A stretch of DNA of 64,000 bases from Vreelandella populi (GTDB lineage: Bacteria; Pseudomonadota; Gammaproteobacteria; Pseudomonadales; Halomonadaceae): positions 62,001 through 126,000 of the forward strand of contig NZ_RZHE01000007.1 in assembly GCF_003989825.1 (NCBI RefSeq), given 5' to 3'. Below, in pieces: positions 56,820 through 64,000 of the stretch. The translations under genes and the position numbers were made by a program. Position 1 is the first letter of the stretch. Each line of letters opens with the position of its first letter. The notes under the pieces are model-generated. The model had not been told where the DNA came from. It was given only the letters and a program-made list of their open reading frames with translations, and searched no databases.

Positions 56820-57845
56820 TTACCCAAAATCTTCGATTTTAAAGCGGTCGGCATTTAAAGATTGGACGGTGGCCACTTGTTTGGCGCGAAGGTAAATCTC
56901 AGTCGTCCGGCGATCACTATGCTGCAAGTTGGATTGTACGTCGATACCTAGTAGCTCTGCATCAGTTGCATGCTTGGCGCGAAGGTCATGCTCGGTGAAG
57001 CGATCTATACCGCCTTCTTTTATAGCCTTTCTCATGCCGTACTGCCAGCGGCTGTGAAAGTGGTCTTTATCGTAAGCCTCGCCATTCCGTTTACAGAACA
57101 AGGTAGCGCCCTGCTTCCCTCGGCTTAAGTTGTCAGCCTTCACCTCAGAAACCAGCTGCTTTAGCCCATCATCCCAGGGAATGATGATTAGTTTGCCGAC
57201 CTTGCTGCTGCGTAGCTCAATCCCTTCCATGGTTAGCTGGTCTAGCCTGAGCTGCAGTAGATCCCGCTGACGTAAGCCGGTTTTGTATTTAAGCAGCGCA
57301 TACCGGCGTACCCACGGCGAGGTGTGACGCAGGAAAGCACTAAACTCAGCATCGCTGACGTAGCGGTCACGAGGCTTGAGCTTAAACTTGGTCACCGGGT
57401 CGGCGGGGTTATGCTCAACAATGCCCCAGCGCTGCGCGTAGCGGAAAATATGCTTGAGCAAGGCTAGCTCATGATTAGCTTGGTTCTTCGACTGCACGCC
57501 CCTTGCATCCATATACGCATAGATGTCGTGAACCTTTATATCTTCGGGCTCACACTCAGCGAATACAGCGCGCAGTTTCTTTAGCTCCTGCATGTTTGAG
57601 CGCCGCGTTGCTTCTGAGCGCTTAGCGGGGATGATCTCTGCTTCATAGCGATCAAAGATACGGCCCATGCCTGATTTCGGGAATAAACGCGCCTGCCACT
57701 TCTCAAATTCTGCTTTTGCTTCCTTTGCCGTATTCCCAAGCTTGATCCAGCTGTTCCCGATAAGCGCCTTCTGGCGGTCATTGCATTTATATCTCCACGC
57801 GCCACTTTTCCAGTAGACGCGTGGAATCCCCGGGTTATCGTTCAT
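56820..57845 (-). CDS. Phage-type tyrosine integrase
   Basis: A 341-residue lambda-type integrase. A short N-terminal arm-binding part (about 1-60) and a SAM-like core-binding domain (about 60-165) precede the catalytic domain. That domain has Arg in KTGLRQRDLLQL, Lys in SKVGKLIIIPW, TEHDLRAKHA (H-x-L-R), and LQHSDRRTTEIYLRAK with the nucleophile Tyr. It sits beside the tRNA-Ser attachment site it presumably recognises. Its ATG overlaps the stop of the upstream DUF4224 gene. Confidence 0.94.
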   Translation of the reverse strand: MNDNPGIPRVYWKSGAWRYKCNDRQKALIGNSWIKLGNTAKEAKAEFEKWQARLFPKSGMGRIFDRYEAEIIPAKRSEATRRSNMQELKKLRAVFAECEPEDIKVHDIYAYMDARGVQSKNQANHELALLKHIFRYAQRWGIVEHNPADPVTKFKLKPRDRYVSDAEFSAFLRHTSPWVRRYALLKYKTGLRQRDLLQLRLDQLTMEGIELRSSKVGKLIIIPWDDGLKQLVSEVKADNLSRGKQGATLFCKRNGEAYDKDHFHSRWQYGMRKAIKEGGIDRFTEHDLRAKHATDAELLGIDVQSNLQHSDRRTTEIYLRAKQVATVQSLNADRFKIEDFG

Positions 57846-58069
57846 CCGTTTAGTGCCTTAAGGTTAGGTTTCTTCCGCTCTTGGTCATTGGCTGCCACGC
57901 TTTCACCAGCCAGCACTTGCTCAACATGACGCCGCCCGACGATCAGCACGCCTGCTGCGTTAACCTGCCACCTCACCCCCATTTTTGTCAGCGTGTCGCT
58001 CTGCTCTTTGCAGCGCTTACGCCCGGTAAGGTGCTCGATTTCTTCATGAGTAAGAAAAAGGGCCGCCAT
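57842..58069 (-). CDS. DUF4224 family phage protein
   Basis: A 75-residue protein starting MAALFLTHEEIEHLTGRKRCKEQ, the DUF4224 pattern, with WQVNAAGVLIVGRRHVE later. Members sit directly before phage integrase genes and may act as excisionase-like or regulatory factors (not proven). A perfect AGGAGG precedes the ATG, and the stop overlaps the integrase start by 4 bp. Confidence 0.85.
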   Translation of the reverse strand: MAALFLTHEEIEHLTGRKRCKEQSDTLTKMGVRWQVNAAGVLIVGRRHVEQVLAGESVAANDQERKKPNLKALNG

Positions 58070-58070
58070 T

Positions 58071-58637
58071 TTACACCTCCTTTGAAAACGAAGAAGCCGC
58101 CTGGCGGGCGGCTTGTGATCGAAGTGATCGGTAGGGTTTAAAGTTCTCGTTATCTGGCGGCCTGGGTATATCCGGCCAGCACTTACCCAGCCTGATTAAG
58201 CTGATAGCCCCATGTGAGACGCCAAACCGATTGGCAATGGCACGGTTTGTCATCCCCTTGGCAATTAGCTTGATGACCTCTTTAACCTGATTTTCCGTCA
58301 GCACTGAGCGCGGATTGTCTTTGCCTTTCTGCCCAACGTAGCGTTGCCGGCCTTTAGCGTGCATATCCTGAGAGTTGGCAAGCGGTGTGCCTGCAAACAG
58401 ATGGTTAGGGTTGACGCATTGAGGGTTATCGCATTTGTGCAGCACCCATAGGCCTTCCGGTATCGGACCTTTGAAAACTGTATATGAGATACGGTGGGCG
58501 CTTTCCTTAAGTCCTCCTACTTTCATGGCACCATAACCGGTGCTGCGCTTCGCGGCTTGCCATAGCCAGCACCCGGATTCCTCATCAACTATGTACTTCT
58601 CGTGAAAGCGTTCAACTTCTATCGGCTTGATCTCCAT
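58071..58637 (-). CDS. HNH endonuclease with C-terminal helix-turn-helix
   Basis: A 188-residue protein. An HNH-3-like nuclease domain (about residues 15-90) is seen in GCWLWQAAKRSTGYGAMKVGG, HRISYTVFKGPIPEGLWVLHKCDNPQCVNPNHLFAGT. A resolvase-like helix-turn-helix follows (LTENQVKEVIKLIAKGMTNRAIANRFGVSHGAISLI, about 112-148). This is the layout of phage homing-type endonucleases. AGGAGG precedes the ATG. Confidence 0.87.
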   Translation of the reverse strand: MEIKPIEVERFHEKYIVDEESGCWLWQAAKRSTGYGAMKVGGLKESAHRISYTVFKGPIPEGLWVLHKCDNPQCVNPNHLFAGTPLANSQDMHAKGRQRYVGQKGKDNPRSVLTENQVKEVIKLIAKGMTNRAIANRFGVSHGAISLIRLGKCWPDIPRPPDNENFKPYRSLRSQAARQAASSFSKEV

Positions 58638-58675
58638 CTTCGCCTCCTGGAAAAAGAAAACCGCCTCGTGGGCGG

Positions 58676-59293
58676 CTATTGGAAAAAGCTTTCGTACTCG
58701 CTTTCGGGTACGCGCTCTGGCTTTAACTCTATCTGTAGTGATTTATGCCGAATCTTGTCTTTAGGCTCTTTCTCAAAATTTCCCTTGGCTTTCTCTGCCA
58801 TAAACTCCACGGCTTTCAGATATTCATCTTCGCGGAAGTTGCCCAGGCACATAAAGTCGTCACACACCCGCCAGACCACACGCTTCACCTCGTCTTTCTT
58901 GAGCCTTAAGAGATCATCTATCGTGCATCGGGCATGCCGTAGCTGGTCTTCATCAAGGCGAGAAAGGTAGCGATCCGTTCCCATTTCAAGGTCGCGCTTA
59001 GTCGCAGTCAGCAGGAAGCTATGCTCTGCTGCAACGTGCCCCTCTGGCGGCCTGAAGGCGAACATTCGGCAATCTTCTGGTATCAGCATCGGTGTAGTGG
59101 CGCCAATAATCATTTGGCTAATACCCATCCAATCATCAGTGCCGTACTTATCAGCAAGCGCCCGAGATACCACCCCAGTTTCGCCTATAAAGCGCACACT
59201 GGATTCCCACATAGTGGCTGTCCAGTCATCCGGTATGCCGCACTCGTCTCGTAGCTTCTGCTCTGCTGCTTGTTCGTGATAAACCGATGTCAT
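58676..59293 (-). CDS. Phage hypothetical protein (205 aa)
   Basis: A 205-residue protein starting MTSVYHEQAAEQKLRDECG. It is mixed alpha/beta and has a basic patch (RLKKDEVKRVVWRVCDDF). The ATG at 59293 has GGAG 6 nt upstream and is preferred over the frame's earlier starts (59305 and 59458). No known family is recognised. It lies in the prophage early operon. Confidence 0.6.
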   Translation of the reverse strand: MTSVYHEQAAEQKLRDECGIPDDWTATMWESSVRFIGETGVVSRALADKYGTDDWMGISQMIIGATTPMLIPEDCRMFAFRPPEGHVAAEHSFLLTATKRDLEMGTDRYLSRLDEDQLRHARCTIDDLLRLKKDEVKRVVWRVCDDFMCLGNFREDEYLKAVEFMAEKAKGNFEKEPKDKIRHKSLQIELKPERVPESEYESFFQ

Positions 59294-59357
59294 CTCTTTC
59301 TCCATTCGTAAAAAAGCCGCCCTGGTGGCGGCTGTTAATCGTTGATTGTTCGCGGCT

Positions 59358-59660
59358 TCATGCATCCCCCGGCTTCGGTGCGGCTGATAGCATGGCGCGG
59401 TAGACCTTTGGCGCAATACTGCAATCACAATCGTGGTGACATTCTCCCAGCCGCTCACAATCTCCAGTTGCCTCGCAGCCTGCGTCTATTTGCTGTTCAA
59501 CTGGCTGGATCGGTACAGCCTGAAACCCTTCTGGGCATGCGGCTTGCCATGCTTCCCAAGCCTTGCGCGTATCTGCGTTGCCGTAAAATCCATTGAAGCA
59601 AGATACATCCATGGATTCCTCGGTTGCCCACGCCTCAAACCGCTCTCGCTGCTCACTCAT
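59358..59660 (-). CDS. Phage hypothetical protein, Cys-rich (100 aa)
   Basis: A 100-residue protein starting MSEQRERFEAWATEESMDVSCFNGFYGNADTRKAWEAWQAA, a phrase common in phage-borne hypothetical proteins. The C-terminal half is Cys/His-rich (ATGDCERLGECHHDCDCS) and might bind metal. The ATG at 59660 overlaps the preceding gene's stop by 4 bp, which decides this start. The function is unknown. Confidence 0.65.
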   Translation of the reverse strand: MSEQRERFEAWATEESMDVSCFNGFYGNADTRKAWEAWQAACPEGFQAVPIQPVEQQIDAGCEATGDCERLGECHHDCDCSIAPKVYRAMLSAAPKPGDA

Positions 59661-60106
59661 CCCAAGCACTCCATCACGTAGTAAGAATCCCACACATACC
59701 GGGCATTCACCGCCGCTTTCAGCTCGCGCATCAACTGCTCGCGCAGCTCCATTAGCTCGCCAATCTTCTGTGCTTGGCCACACTCGGCATCAGCCTCCCG
59801 CATCTCCTGCCCATCGTCATAGCGCAGCACCAAGCGGGCGATGACACGCCACCTAAGCGGCGCGTGCGTGGCGTACTCGGCCACTGATTCGCGCTTATCT
59901 GCCGGAACGTGCGCCGGAAACTCCCATTCGCCCTCGAATTTATCGCCGATGTGCCGGCCAGTGGCTACGGCGCCCTTGGCCCATAATCTCGCTCTGGCCT
60001 GATACGCGTGGTACTGGCGTTGATCCATGCGCGTTGCCGTGCGGCGGGCTGATTTCTCGCGGGCTCGGCGCTGGCTGCGGTTGAGCTGGTGTTGTGGTTG
60101 GGTCAT
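59657..60106 (-). CDS. Phage hypothetical protein (149 aa)
   Basis: A 149-residue protein with a very basic N-terminus (LNRSQRRAREKSARRTATRMDQRQYHAYQ) and a helical, acidic C-terminal half. Start and stop both overlap neighbours (TAATG and ATGA), showing tight coupling. The basic start suggests nucleic-acid binding (inference). No family is recognised. Confidence 0.62.
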   Translation of the reverse strand: MTQPQHQLNRSQRRAREKSARRTATRMDQRQYHAYQARARLWAKGAVATGRHIGDKFEGEWEFPAHVPADKRESVAEYATHAPLRWRVIARLVLRYDDGQEMREADAECGQAQKIGELMELREQLMRELKAAVNARYVWDSYYVMECLG

Positions 60107-60501
60107 TACTGCCCCTCGGCTTGCTTGCGTAGCTCGGCGGCCCTCAGCCGCAGCGCTTCCTTTGCGCCCATTGATGACAGCATCGGCATTTCATCGGCGA
60201 ACCCCTCCAACGCCTCCGCCTGCTTGATGAGGTCGCGGCGGGCAAGTGAGGCGTAAGGCGTACCGTTGATTATCTCTCCTAATTGTTCATCGTCTGCACC
60301 TGCCATGAAGTTTGTTTTCAACCGCTCAACATGCGCCGCCAGCGCCTGCTCGCGCTCAAGGGCGGCATCGCGTTCATCGGTCAAACGCTCAACCATCACC
60401 ATTAGCTCGCGGTTCTTTTCGTTCGCCGCATCGTTCTTATCGACAAGAATTTCAGCTGCTTTCCGCAACCGCTCCATTTCATTCTGCGATGCTGCGCTCA
60501 T
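60106..60501 (-). CDS. Phage coiled-coil protein (131 aa)
   Basis: A 131-residue, mostly helical protein starting MSAASQNEMERLRKAAEIL. A coiled coil covers about residues 8-60 (NREL, ERLTDERDAALEREQALAAHVERL), followed by a small helical end. The ATG at 60501 overlaps the stop of the 55-aa gene (TGATG). The function is unknown. Confidence 0.62.
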   Translation of the reverse strand: MSAASQNEMERLRKAAEILVDKNDAANEKNRELMVMVERLTDERDAALEREQALAAHVERLKTNFMAGADDEQLGEIINGTPYASLARRDLIKQAEALEGFADEMPMLSSMGAKEALRLRAAELRKQAEGQ

Positions 60502-60668
60502 CACGCCACCTCACGATTCATAGCGGCCAGCTCATTGCGAAGCCGCACATTCTCTGCTGCCAACGCGTCGTTCTCTGCCAGCACAGCCAGGCGCTCAGAT
60601 TCCAGCTCATCATTGCGCTGGGTAAGCTGCTCAATCGTTGCCTCAAGGCTTTCTAGTGTTCTTTCCAT
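60501..60668 (-). CDS. Small phage coiled-coil protein (55 aa)
   Basis: A 55-residue leucine-zipper-like peptide (MERTLESLEATIEQLTQRNDEL, then NDALAAENVRLRNELAAMNREVA). It is shorter than most calling limits. Its stop overlaps the next start, and its beginning overlaps the zinc-ribbon gene by 26 bp. Heptad Leu/Ile spacing is regular. It may multimerise with the 131-aa coiled-coil neighbour (inference). Confidence 0.6.
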   Translation of the reverse strand: MERTLESLEATIEQLTQRNDELESERLAVLAENDALAAENVRLRNELAAMNREVA

Positions 60669-60846
60669 GGGATTCTCCAGTAATTATGTATCTGTCGGCA
60701 CTCGGCCCAACTAGCGGCTCCTGCCCTGGCTCTAGCGGCCACTCGAACATGTGCCAGCAGTGGTCGCACTGCTTCTTGTTGATCGATCTGAATAGGCGAA
60801 GGCGGGTGCAGCCGCACTTGGGACAGCGTTTAGTCGAGGCTTTCAA
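60643..60846 (-). CDS. Phage zinc-ribbon protein (~67 aa)
   Basis: A small protein with CPKCGC and CDHC knuckles (TKRCPKCGCTRLRLFRSINKKQCDHCWHMF), so a likely zinc ribbon. The frame extends to 60894 (ATG) but that part overlaps the 31-aa gene. TTG at 60846 with GGGAG upstream is the likelier start. The end overlaps the 55-aa gene. Confidence 0.55.
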   Translation of the reverse strand: MKASTKRCPKCGCTRLRLFRSINKKQCDHCWHMFEWPLEPGQEPLVGPSADRYIITGESHGKNTRKP

Positions 60847-60925
60847 CGTAACGCTCCCAAGCACCGCGCGCTTCGGCTTTAGCCCACTCGGCATAGAGCC
60901 ATTGGGCGTATTCTGGATAGCTCAT
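60830..60925 (-). CDS. Very small phage ORF (31 aa)
   Basis: MSYPEYAQWLYAEWAKAEAR and 11 more residues form a Trp-rich amphipathic helix-like peptide. GGAG lies 6 nt before the ATG at 60925, and the stop overlaps the zinc-ribbon start region. It is supported only by ribosome site and gene packing. Confidence 0.45.
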   Translation of the reverse strand: MSYPEYAQWLYAEWAKAEARGAWERYVESLD

Positions 60926-60994
60926 TGTTCGCTCCAATAAAAAGCCCCAATGAAGGGGCGCTGGCTCTGCGTCTATTAGTGCCGCAGCGTTGGA

Positions 60995-61942
60995 CTATTC
61001 TGTTAACGCCATCTTGTAAGCTTCGGGCGGCGCGTAAGCATCGCCGCCTAGCCATTCCATAATGCGTGCCACGCTATCGCGCAGGCTTCCGGCCATAATC
61101 ACGAAGTCGGTTTCCAGTCGCGCCAAGGCGTCATCGCCGTCGTCCGACATATCCGCTTCCTCAATCAAGGCATCACCAAAGCGCAGCGATTTAAGCGCTA
61201 GATCGTCGTGCATCACGAACGAAAGCTGTCCCTCAATGCTGAGTGCCACTTGCGACGCCTGCCGCCCGATTTCGAGGTGCTGGTGTATTTCGTCGCTGTC
61301 GAGGTCTAACTGCCGCCCTCGAACAACGCCGTCATCGCCTTTTGCTTTGAGTACCACGCTGTCGCCTACCTGCAAGTCTGCTGGGCGGCTAGCTGGATCG
61401 CCAAGCCAAGTGGTCATCGCCCGAATAGGCAGCGTCTGCGATGACAGGGGAGTTGCTTTCAAGCTGCCTAGCGTTTCGCGCAATAGATCGAGAACGTCCT
61501 CGGCACGAGCGCGACTACCAGTGTTTATGCCCACTAGATTGCTCTCTGTATCCCACCAGAGGTCAATCTTTTGGCTGCGCACAAATGCCCGAGGCATTAA
61601 GGCCTCTGTTACCTGCTCTTTCAGCGCAGTCTTCTCTTTGCGCGTTACCTTACGGCCTTCGCGGGCTTCAATGTCGGCTACTTGATCGTCTACTTCTTCT
61701 TTAACCACCGACCCCGGCAGCATTCGCTCTTGGCGTAGGGCGCTAATCAGTCGGTGCCCCTGTATTTCGTGAACTAGCTGGCCTCCACCTAATCGACCAG
61801 CAGGAGCTGCCCAGCCCATTCGGCGGGCATCGGCATTGCTTAGTGGCTTGGCGGCGTGGGCCTGTAGCGCGTCGGCAAGAGTTGAAACATCTAGCTCAGG
61901 CGCGGCGTGAAGGCGGTACAAGTGAAGGTTTTTAAACCACAT
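60995..61942 (-). CDS. rdgC: Recombination-associated protein RdgC
   Basis: A 315-residue DNA-binding ring protein that limits RecA activity. It begins MWFKNLHLYRLH and contains GWAAPAGRLGG, LPGSVVKEEVDDQVADIEAREGRKVTRKEK and PRAFVRSQKIDLWWDTESNLVGINTGSRARAEDVLDLLR, which are characteristic of the family. E. coli RdgC is 303 aa. Carriage on a prophage beside other recombination genes is notable, since hosts usually have their own rdgC. GGGAG precedes the ATG. Confidence 0.92.
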   Translation of the reverse strand: MWFKNLHLYRLHAAPELDVSTLADALQAHAAKPLSNADARRMGWAAPAGRLGGGQLVHEIQGHRLISALRQERMLPGSVVKEEVDDQVADIEAREGRKVTRKEKTALKEQVTEALMPRAFVRSQKIDLWWDTESNLVGINTGSRARAEDVLDLLRETLGSLKATPLSSQTLPIRAMTTWLGDPASRPADLQVGDSVVLKAKGDDGVVRGRQLDLDSDEIHQHLEIGRQASQVALSIEGQLSFVMHDDLALKSLRFGDALIEEADMSDDGDDALARLETDFVIMAGSLRDSVARIMEWLGGDAYAPPEAYKMALTE

Positions 61943-62008
61943 GATTATTCTCCCGGCATTAAAAAATCCCCGCAGCAGCGAGGCGTTAGGCTATGCGTTG
62001 TTCGGTAG

Positions 62009-62509
62009 CTAACTGACTCGTAGCGATGCCTTGCCGTCTGCCAGCTTGCAGCCTGGGACGTTCTCGCCCGCTTGTAGCGCCTTAAGAATCTCGGCTTTCA
62101 CGGGCTGGCGGCTGGCTGGAATCAGCTTCGTGTACTGCTCAGGCACGCGATCGGGATGCTCAATCGAGCAAACAGCGCGCGGCTTGGCGCGGGTGATCGT
62201 GAACAGCTGCCGCTTGATCTTGTCTCGGCCTGTGTTTTCCATGGCCCACAGCACTCGGTCGCGGCACGCCTGAGCATTGCGCTCTAGTGTCTTTTTGCGG
62301 GCTGTCAGCCGCTTAATCTCGGCGTCATGGGCCTCGACTTCGGCGTCAAGCTGCCGGGCAACGATGATCGTGGCTTCAATCTTGTCTTCAATCTGACTGC
62401 TGTTAACGTCTAGCGTGGTAGCTAGAGCCTCGGCAAAGTCCGCGTCGTTGTCGGCATCTATCTCGATTAACTGCTGGAACTCGTTGGTCAGCGCGTAGAG
62501 TGATTGCAT
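62009..62509 (-). CDS. Siphovirus Gp157-like protein
   Basis: A 166-residue protein of the Gp157 type. The N-terminus is MQSLYALTNEFQQLIEI, followed by a long helix with KIEATIIVARQLDAEVEAHDAEIKRLTARKKTLE and a C-terminal DRVPEQYTKLIPASRQPVKAEILKALQAGENVPGCKL. The ATG at 62509 (GGAGG 7 nt upstream) is preferred over 62539. Gp157 proteins occur in phage recombination and early regions; function is not settled. Confidence 0.87.
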   Translation of the reverse strand: MQSLYALTNEFQQLIEIDADNDADFAEALATTLDVNSSQIEDKIEATIIVARQLDAEVEAHDAEIKRLTARKKTLERNAQACRDRVLWAMENTGRDKIKRQLFTITRAKPRAVCSIEHPDRVPEQYTKLIPASRQPVKAEILKALQAGENVPGCKLADGKASLRVS

Positions 62510-62573
62510 TGTGTCGCCTCCAAAAAATAAAGGCCGCACAATGGCAGCCTTGATGCATGTTTAAGTTATTGAT

Positions 62574-63191
62574 CTAGAACGGGATGGTGTCGTCCATATC
62601 GTCAGCGGGCGGCACATAACTGTTGCTATAGTCGTGCTGTCCGCTTGCTTGTGTGGCTTGCTGCTTAGGTGGCTCGCCCTGCGGATTCTGCGCAAAACGC
62701 TGCGCCCAATACCCTGCGGATTCTGCTTGCTTGCCTGCCTTGTATTCGGCAATAGTCAGTCCTGACTTGGCAGACATGATGCACTTAATCTGAAACCGGA
62801 ATCCGTTCTGACCGTTGCCTTTGACGTAGTTCTCACGCTCAAGTGCAAGTTGCACAGGCTTGCGTGTTAGCTCCGGGGCAATCATGGCGCTCCCGTTGTT
62901 GGTCATACTCAGCGACTGCGCCCCAGTGCAACCCATCAGGCTTTGAATCTGCTGATCGCCCACCTCGTTGATAGAGCCGTCTTTCTTCTGATAGTAGAGC
63001 GTCAGATAGTTGGCTTTTTTGCCATGCTCGCTCTCAAACGTAAGCTCCAGGCCTTTGGCGCCACTGCTGGCCTCGACCCATTTTGCTTGCTCAATAAAGC
63101 CGCGCACAACGCACGACTCAGTGATGTAATCACCACCGCCCGCGTCGGCGGCGATGGCTTTCTCTTCGTTGTATTGGAAGACTGCGCTCAT
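62574..63191 (-). CDS. SSB-like phage protein (DUF669-like)
   Basis: A 205-residue protein. A beta-rich N-terminal domain (about 1-140) precedes a Gln/Pro-rich linker and an acidic tip DDMDDTIPF. The tip mimics the C-terminal DDxIPF of bacterial SSB proteins. The pattern FQYNEEKAIAADAGGGDYITE and LTFESEHGKKANYLTLYYQKKDGS suggests the DUF669 or related SSB-like group. Its ATG overlaps the stop of the Sak4-like gene. It probably coats ssDNA during phage recombination (inference). Confidence 0.78.
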   Translation of the reverse strand: MSAVFQYNEEKAIAADAGGGDYITESCVVRGFIEQAKWVEASSGAKGLELTFESEHGKKANYLTLYYQKKDGSINEVGDQQIQSLMGCTGAQSLSMTNNGSAMIAPELTRKPVQLALERENYVKGNGQNGFRFQIKCIMSAKSGLTIAEYKAGKQAESAGYWAQRFAQNPQGEPPKQQATQASGQHDYSNSYVPPADDMDDTIPF

Positions 63192-63865
63192 GCTGGTTGC
63201 TCCTGTTGTTGCGGCTGGGTAATGCCGTAGTAGTCACAAATGGCCGCATCAACTGCCGCCAAGTCGTTTTCAATTTCAGGTGAGTCGAACATTTCTTCCG
63301 GCGTTTTCACTGGGTCGTTGCCATTGGTTCGCGTTGAGAAAAAGTGCCGACCGTCACGCGCCTGACACTTGAGAACAATGCTAAACAGCCCTTCCAGGCA
63401 AACTTGGCTATCGATCATCTTTCCGACCGTCTTGGCCCGAGAAAAACCAAAATCATCAGTCTGTATGTGCGTCATGAAATAGACGCGCACGTCGTTGTTT
63501 GCATTCGCCGCTGCGTGGACAAGATCGACATAACCCTTGGCCATCTCGGTGAACTTGGTAAAACCAGTCTCCGCGCTACGGCGCAGGCTTTCGTTGACCA
63601 TGATGTATTGGGCATCATCGATGACGACGTGCTTCTTACCCCACTTCTCGGCGTTCACGACGCACTTGATAATATTGGGGATATTGTCGGTCACGATCAC
63701 GCTGCCATCAGGGTTGTCTTTGCTGAAAGCTCCCCAGCCAGCAGAGCGAAACGGCAGCGGCTTGCGGATCGGCTGAATAACCAGCGTGTCAGCTGGGTTG
63801 AGATTCTTCATCGAGCGAGACTTTCCCGCCCCTGATTCGCCCAGCACCATGACTGCATAACTCAT
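63188..63865 (-). CDS. Sak4-like RecA-fold phage ATPase
   Basis: A 225-residue ATPase. It starts MSYAVMVLGESGAGKSRSMKNL (Walker A GESGAGKS), with a Walker B-like HVVIDDAQYIM and RVYFMTHIQTDDFG later. It fits the short RecA-core Sak4 group that stimulates single-strand annealing, in partnership with an SSB-like protein, as located here. Other phage AAA ATPases are an alternative. The start overlaps the stop of the preceding partial gene by 4 bp. Confidence 0.8.
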   Translation of the reverse strand: MSYAVMVLGESGAGKSRSMKNLNPADTLVIQPIRKPLPFRSAGWGAFSKDNPDGSVIVTDNIPNIIKCVVNAEKWGKKHVVIDDAQYIMVNESLRRSAETGFTKFTEMAKGYVDLVHAAANANNDVRVYFMTHIQTDDFGFSRAKTVGKMIDSQVCLEGLFSIVLKCQARDGRHFFSTRTNGNDPVKTPEEMFDSPEIENDLAAVDAAICDYYGITQPQQQEQPA

Positions 63866-64000
63866 GCCGCCACTCCTTGCCGCTGATCGGCACTGCTCAT
63901 TGACTCGCCGTGCGCGTATTTCAGCGCCTCAAGCTCGACTTCGTATTGCCCTAGCGTCATCTGCCCGTTACGCAGCATCTGCGCTAGTTGTTGCTTAGCG
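63862..64000 (-). CDS. Phage hypothetical protein (3' end only)
   Basis: The last 45 codons of a minus-strand gene that enters from the window edge: AKQQLAQMLRNGQMTLGQYEVELEALKYAHGE and a short tail. The stop TGA at 63862-63864 overlaps the ATG of the ATPase gene. Too little is visible for a function. Confidence 0.55.
   Translation of the reverse strand, partial: AKQQLAQMLRNGQMTLGQYEVELEALKYAHGESMSSADQRQGVAA

Larger units (their letters stand above)
56639..64000. mobile_element. Prophage or integrative element (left end; right end outside window)
   Basis: The boundary is set by the tRNA-Ser fragment at 56639-56702, with a tyrosine integrase 118 bp inside. All genes run on the minus strand, often with 4-bp or 1-bp overlaps. 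The content is typical of a siphovirus-like early region: integrase, DUF4224, HNH, small hypothetical proteins, RdgC, Gp157, SSB-like and a Sak4-like ATPase. No structural genes are seen within the window. Confidence 0.88.

Overview
The window reads as chromosome of a moderately halophilic gammaproteobacterium, most likely Halomonadaceae (Halomonas or a close relative). The basis is a complete ectABC ectoine operon whose products I recognise as very close to Halomonas proteins, a BCCT compatible-solute transporter, mid-range GC, and typical gammaproteobacterial housekeeping genes (tamAB, tusBCDE, metH, cysI with DUF934, pdxH). No rRNA gene or CRISPR array was seen. The only tRNA signal is a broken tRNA-Ser.

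Region 1 (1-16.6 kb) is core genome. It holds the 3' part of tamA and all of tamB (outer-membrane assembly), msrA, a beta-carbonic anhydrase, a glutathione-reductase-type enzyme, and ectABC. Next comes a three-gene envelope operon (lipoprotein with a retropepsin-like domain, membrane protein with an inactive transglutaminase domain, ATP-grasp ligase). A zur-hisI-yidD operon follows. Region 2 (16.6-29.2 kb) has sufE, a divergent tyrosine recombinase/KfrA-like pair, msrPQ (periplasmic methionine sulfoxide repair), a BCCT transporter with a start-codon problem, nfuA, metH and a MATE exporter.

Region 3 (29.3-43.7 kb) has the sulfite reductase hemoprotein with DUF934, smrA, wrbA, pdxH, a Pat-type acyltransferase divergent from an HDAC-like deacetylase, an XRE-cupin regulator, tusDCBE (tRNA 2-thiouridine sulfur relay), a BAX-inhibitor family protein, a secreted dienelactone hydrolase and an aldo/keto reductase. 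Region 4 (43.7-56.6 kb) is accessory. It has a hemerythrin protein, several very small genes with strong Shine-Dalgarno sites and no recognised function, an MscS-type channel, an SPW-repeat protein, a lactonase-like metallo-hydrolase, a three-gene type III polyketide cluster (flavoprotein, methyltransferase, chalcone-synthase-like enzyme), a frameshifted small gene, and a 701-residue HAD-like protein lacking key catalytic aspartates.

Region 5 (56.64 kb to the window end) is the left part of a prophage or related element. It is integrated in a tRNA-Ser(UGA) gene whose 3' part remains at 56639-56702. All its genes lie on the minus strand in a tightly overlapping series. In transcription order they are a partial gene, a Sak4-like ATPase, an SSB-like protein, a Gp157-like protein, RdgC, several small proteins, an HNH protein, a DUF4224 protein and the integrase. 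The other end of the element, with the presumed restored tRNA, is outside the window.
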